Made by a program: the position numbers and the translations under genes
Part shown: one piece after another, positions 7,223-8,405 of the stretch
Position numbering within the stretch: the first letter of the stretch is position 1
Layout of the letters: each line of letters begins with the position of its first letter
From: Bacteroidota bacterium
GTDB lineage: Bacteria; Bacteroidota; Bacteroidia; Chitinophagales; Chitinophagaceae
Length of the DNA stretch: 8,405 bases
Reading direction: 5' to 3'
Assembly: GCA_023436425.1 (NCBI GenBank)
Contig: JAEZJD010000104.1
Coordinates: 1 to 8,405, forward strand
Notes under the pieces: generated by a model
What the model was told of the DNA's origin: nothing
What the model saw: the letters and a program-made list of their open reading frames with translations, nothing else
The model's database searches: none

Positions 7223-8405
7223 ACTTTTGCTTTGGGTTTCTTTACTATCTGTGCCACTAACTCGGCTTCTGCAACAACTTTGTCGCCGACAAAAATAGTT
7301 CCTTTCATTTCACAAATTCCGCGGCGAACCGGATGCATTAATTCCATTTTCAAAATCAACGTGTCGCCCGGCACCACCTTGTTTTTGAATTTGCAATTAT
7401 CAATTTTCAAAAAGTAAGTGTCATAGTCATTATCGGGATCGTCAGGGATAGTGAGTATGCCACCTGTTTGGGCAAGCGCCTCCACCTGCAGTACGCCCGG
7501 CATGACACAATTTCCAGGAAAATGTCCTGTAAAGAAAGGCTCGTTGTATGTTACGTTTTTTATTGCGATCACATGTTTTTCATCCATCTCAATAACCTTG
7601 TCGATTAAAAGAAATGGATAACGATGCGGCAGCTTTCGTTCGATTGCATGCACATCGAACAAAGGAGGTGCGGCGGGATCGTAGTGAGGAACCGATTGTT
7701 TATTCTTGTATCGCTTTATGTGCTCTTTTATTTTTCTTGCAAACTCAATGTTGCTTGAATGTCCCGGTCTGTTCGCAATTATGTGTGCCTTGAATGGAAC
7801 GCCTACTAAAGCGAGATCGCCTACAACGTCAAGCAATTTGTGCCTTGCAGGTTCATTTGGAAAACGCAAATCAAGATTATTCAGAATACCGCCTTCATTC
7901 ACCTTCACATCGTCCTTCTTAAAAATTCTTGATATCCGCTGCACCTGTTCACTGGTTACAGGTTGATCAACGACGACAATTGCATTATTAATATCGCCAC
8001 CTTTTATAAGATTGTGATCCACCAAATATTCCAACTCATGAAAAAAGCAAAAAGTTCTACACGGTGCTACTTCTTCATTGAATTGTGTGAGATGTTTTAA
8101 AGCGGCATGTTGGGTTCCCAATACCGGTGAATTAAAATCAATCAGCGTATTGATCCGAAACTCGTCTGCAGGAAGGGCCACCATTTCCACTTTCTTTTGC
8201 TCGTCCACAAAGCTGATATTGTGCTGCAGTGTGTAATAGATGCGCGGTGCATTCTGCTGTTCAATGCCGGCTCGCTTAATCGCTTCACTAAATGGCTCGG
8301 AGCTCCCATCCAATATCGGCACTTCGGGTCCATTAATTTCGATCAGAACATTATCTAACTGATTGCCAACCAAAGCGGCCATCAAGTGTTCTATAGTTCC
8401 TACTC
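7219..8405 (-). CDS. lpxC/fabZ: Fused LpxC deacetylase / FabZ dehydratase, 5' end cut by window edge
   Basis: This one frame joins UDP-3-O-acyl-GlcNAc deacetylase (LpxC, the committed lipid A step) to 3-hydroxyacyl-ACP dehydratase (FabZ). The visible 394 residues begin at VGTIEHLMAAL, where the His at about 8388-8386 corresponds to E. coli zinc ligand His79; about 70 N-terminal residues lie outside the window. The other zinc ligands are in ARHKLLDVVGDLAL: His at 7842-7840 and Asp at 7830-7828. The His of RPGHSSN (7761-7759) matches E. coli His265. The FabZ half starts near 7665 (PLFDVHAIERKLPHRYPF). It holds the catalytic His of FFTGHFPGN (7524-7522) and the Glu of VLQVEALAQ (7482-7480). A Cys stands in GNCVMPG where Pro is usual. 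The end is Lys-rich (KKPKAKV). The TTG at 8385 and ATG at 8382 are not the start, because conserved LpxC sequence continues upstream of both. The fusion is a Bacteroidota trait and places both activities in the lipid A operon. Confidence 0.96.
   Translation of the reverse strand, partial: VGTIEHLMAALVGNQLDNVLIEINGPEVPILDGSSEPFSEAIKRAGIEQQNAPRIYYTLQHNISFVDEQKKVEMVALPADEFRINTLIDFNSPVLGTQHAALKHLTQFNEEVAPCRTFCFFHELEYLVDHNLIKGGDINNAIVVVDQPVTSEQVQRISRIFKKDDVKVNEGGILNNLDLRFPNEPARHKLLDVVGDLALVGVPFKAHIIANRPGHSSNIEFARKIKEHIKRYKNKQSVPHYDPAAPPLFDVHAIERKLPHRYPFLLIDKVIEMDEKHVIAIKNVTYNEPFFTGHFPGNCVMPGVLQVEALAQTGGILTIPDDPDNDYDTYFLKIDNCKFKNKVVPGDTLILKMELMHPVRRGICEMKGTIFVGDKVVAEAELVAQIVKKPKAKV

Noticed and set aside
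8380..8385. TTG (8385) or ATG (8382) as the start of lpxC/fabZ
   Set aside because: The frame stays open to 8405, and the codons upstream encode VGTIEH, part of the conserved LpxC zinc-ligand motif. The gene is therefore cut by the window edge.
1..8405. Mobile element, CRISPR array, phage or toxin-antitoxin system
   Set aside because: I found no transposase or integrase motifs, no direct repeat array, no tRNA-like fold and no visible composition shift; the genes are core envelope functions.

Overview
The window reads as a piece of a Bacteroidota (Bacteroidetes) chromosome. The strongest evidence is an LpxC deacetylase fused in one frame to a FabZ dehydratase, an arrangement characteristic of that phylum. 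A very long TamB-type protein, no clear Shine-Dalgarno sequences and a moderate GC content (low to mid 40s by eye) also fit. I cannot name a genus; Chitinophagales, Sphingobacteriales or Cytophagales are all plausible.

All five genes lie on the minus strand and are transcribed from right to left. At the right edge is the 3' part of lpxC/fabZ (7219-8405, 5' end outside the window). It overlaps lpxA (6416-7222) by an ATGA start/stop junction. lpxA overlaps a small ABC ATPase gene (5794-6441) by 26 bases. After 59 bases comes a WecA/TagO-family polyprenyl-phosphate sugar-phosphate transferase (4643-5734). A 188-base gap with two dyad symmetries separates it from a giant tamB-like gene (1-4454), which stays open to the left edge and lacks its 3' end.

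The theme is building the outer envelope. LpxA and LpxC carry out the first two steps of lipid A synthesis, and FabZ works on the same 3-hydroxyacyl-ACP pool that LpxA draws from. The WecA-like enzyme would start a glycan on undecaprenyl phosphate, such as O-antigen, capsule or a glycoprotein glycan. The TamB-like protein would span the periplasm and help deliver proteins or lipids to the outer membrane. The ABC ATPase has no membrane partner in view, and its role is unknown.

I see no mobile element, CRISPR array, tRNA, rRNA or phage gene. Composition looks even throughout. Most of the window is ordinary core envelope biology. The least explained parts are the orphan ABC ATPase, which lacks the usual Q-loop and H-loop residues, and the dyad-rich gap before tamB.
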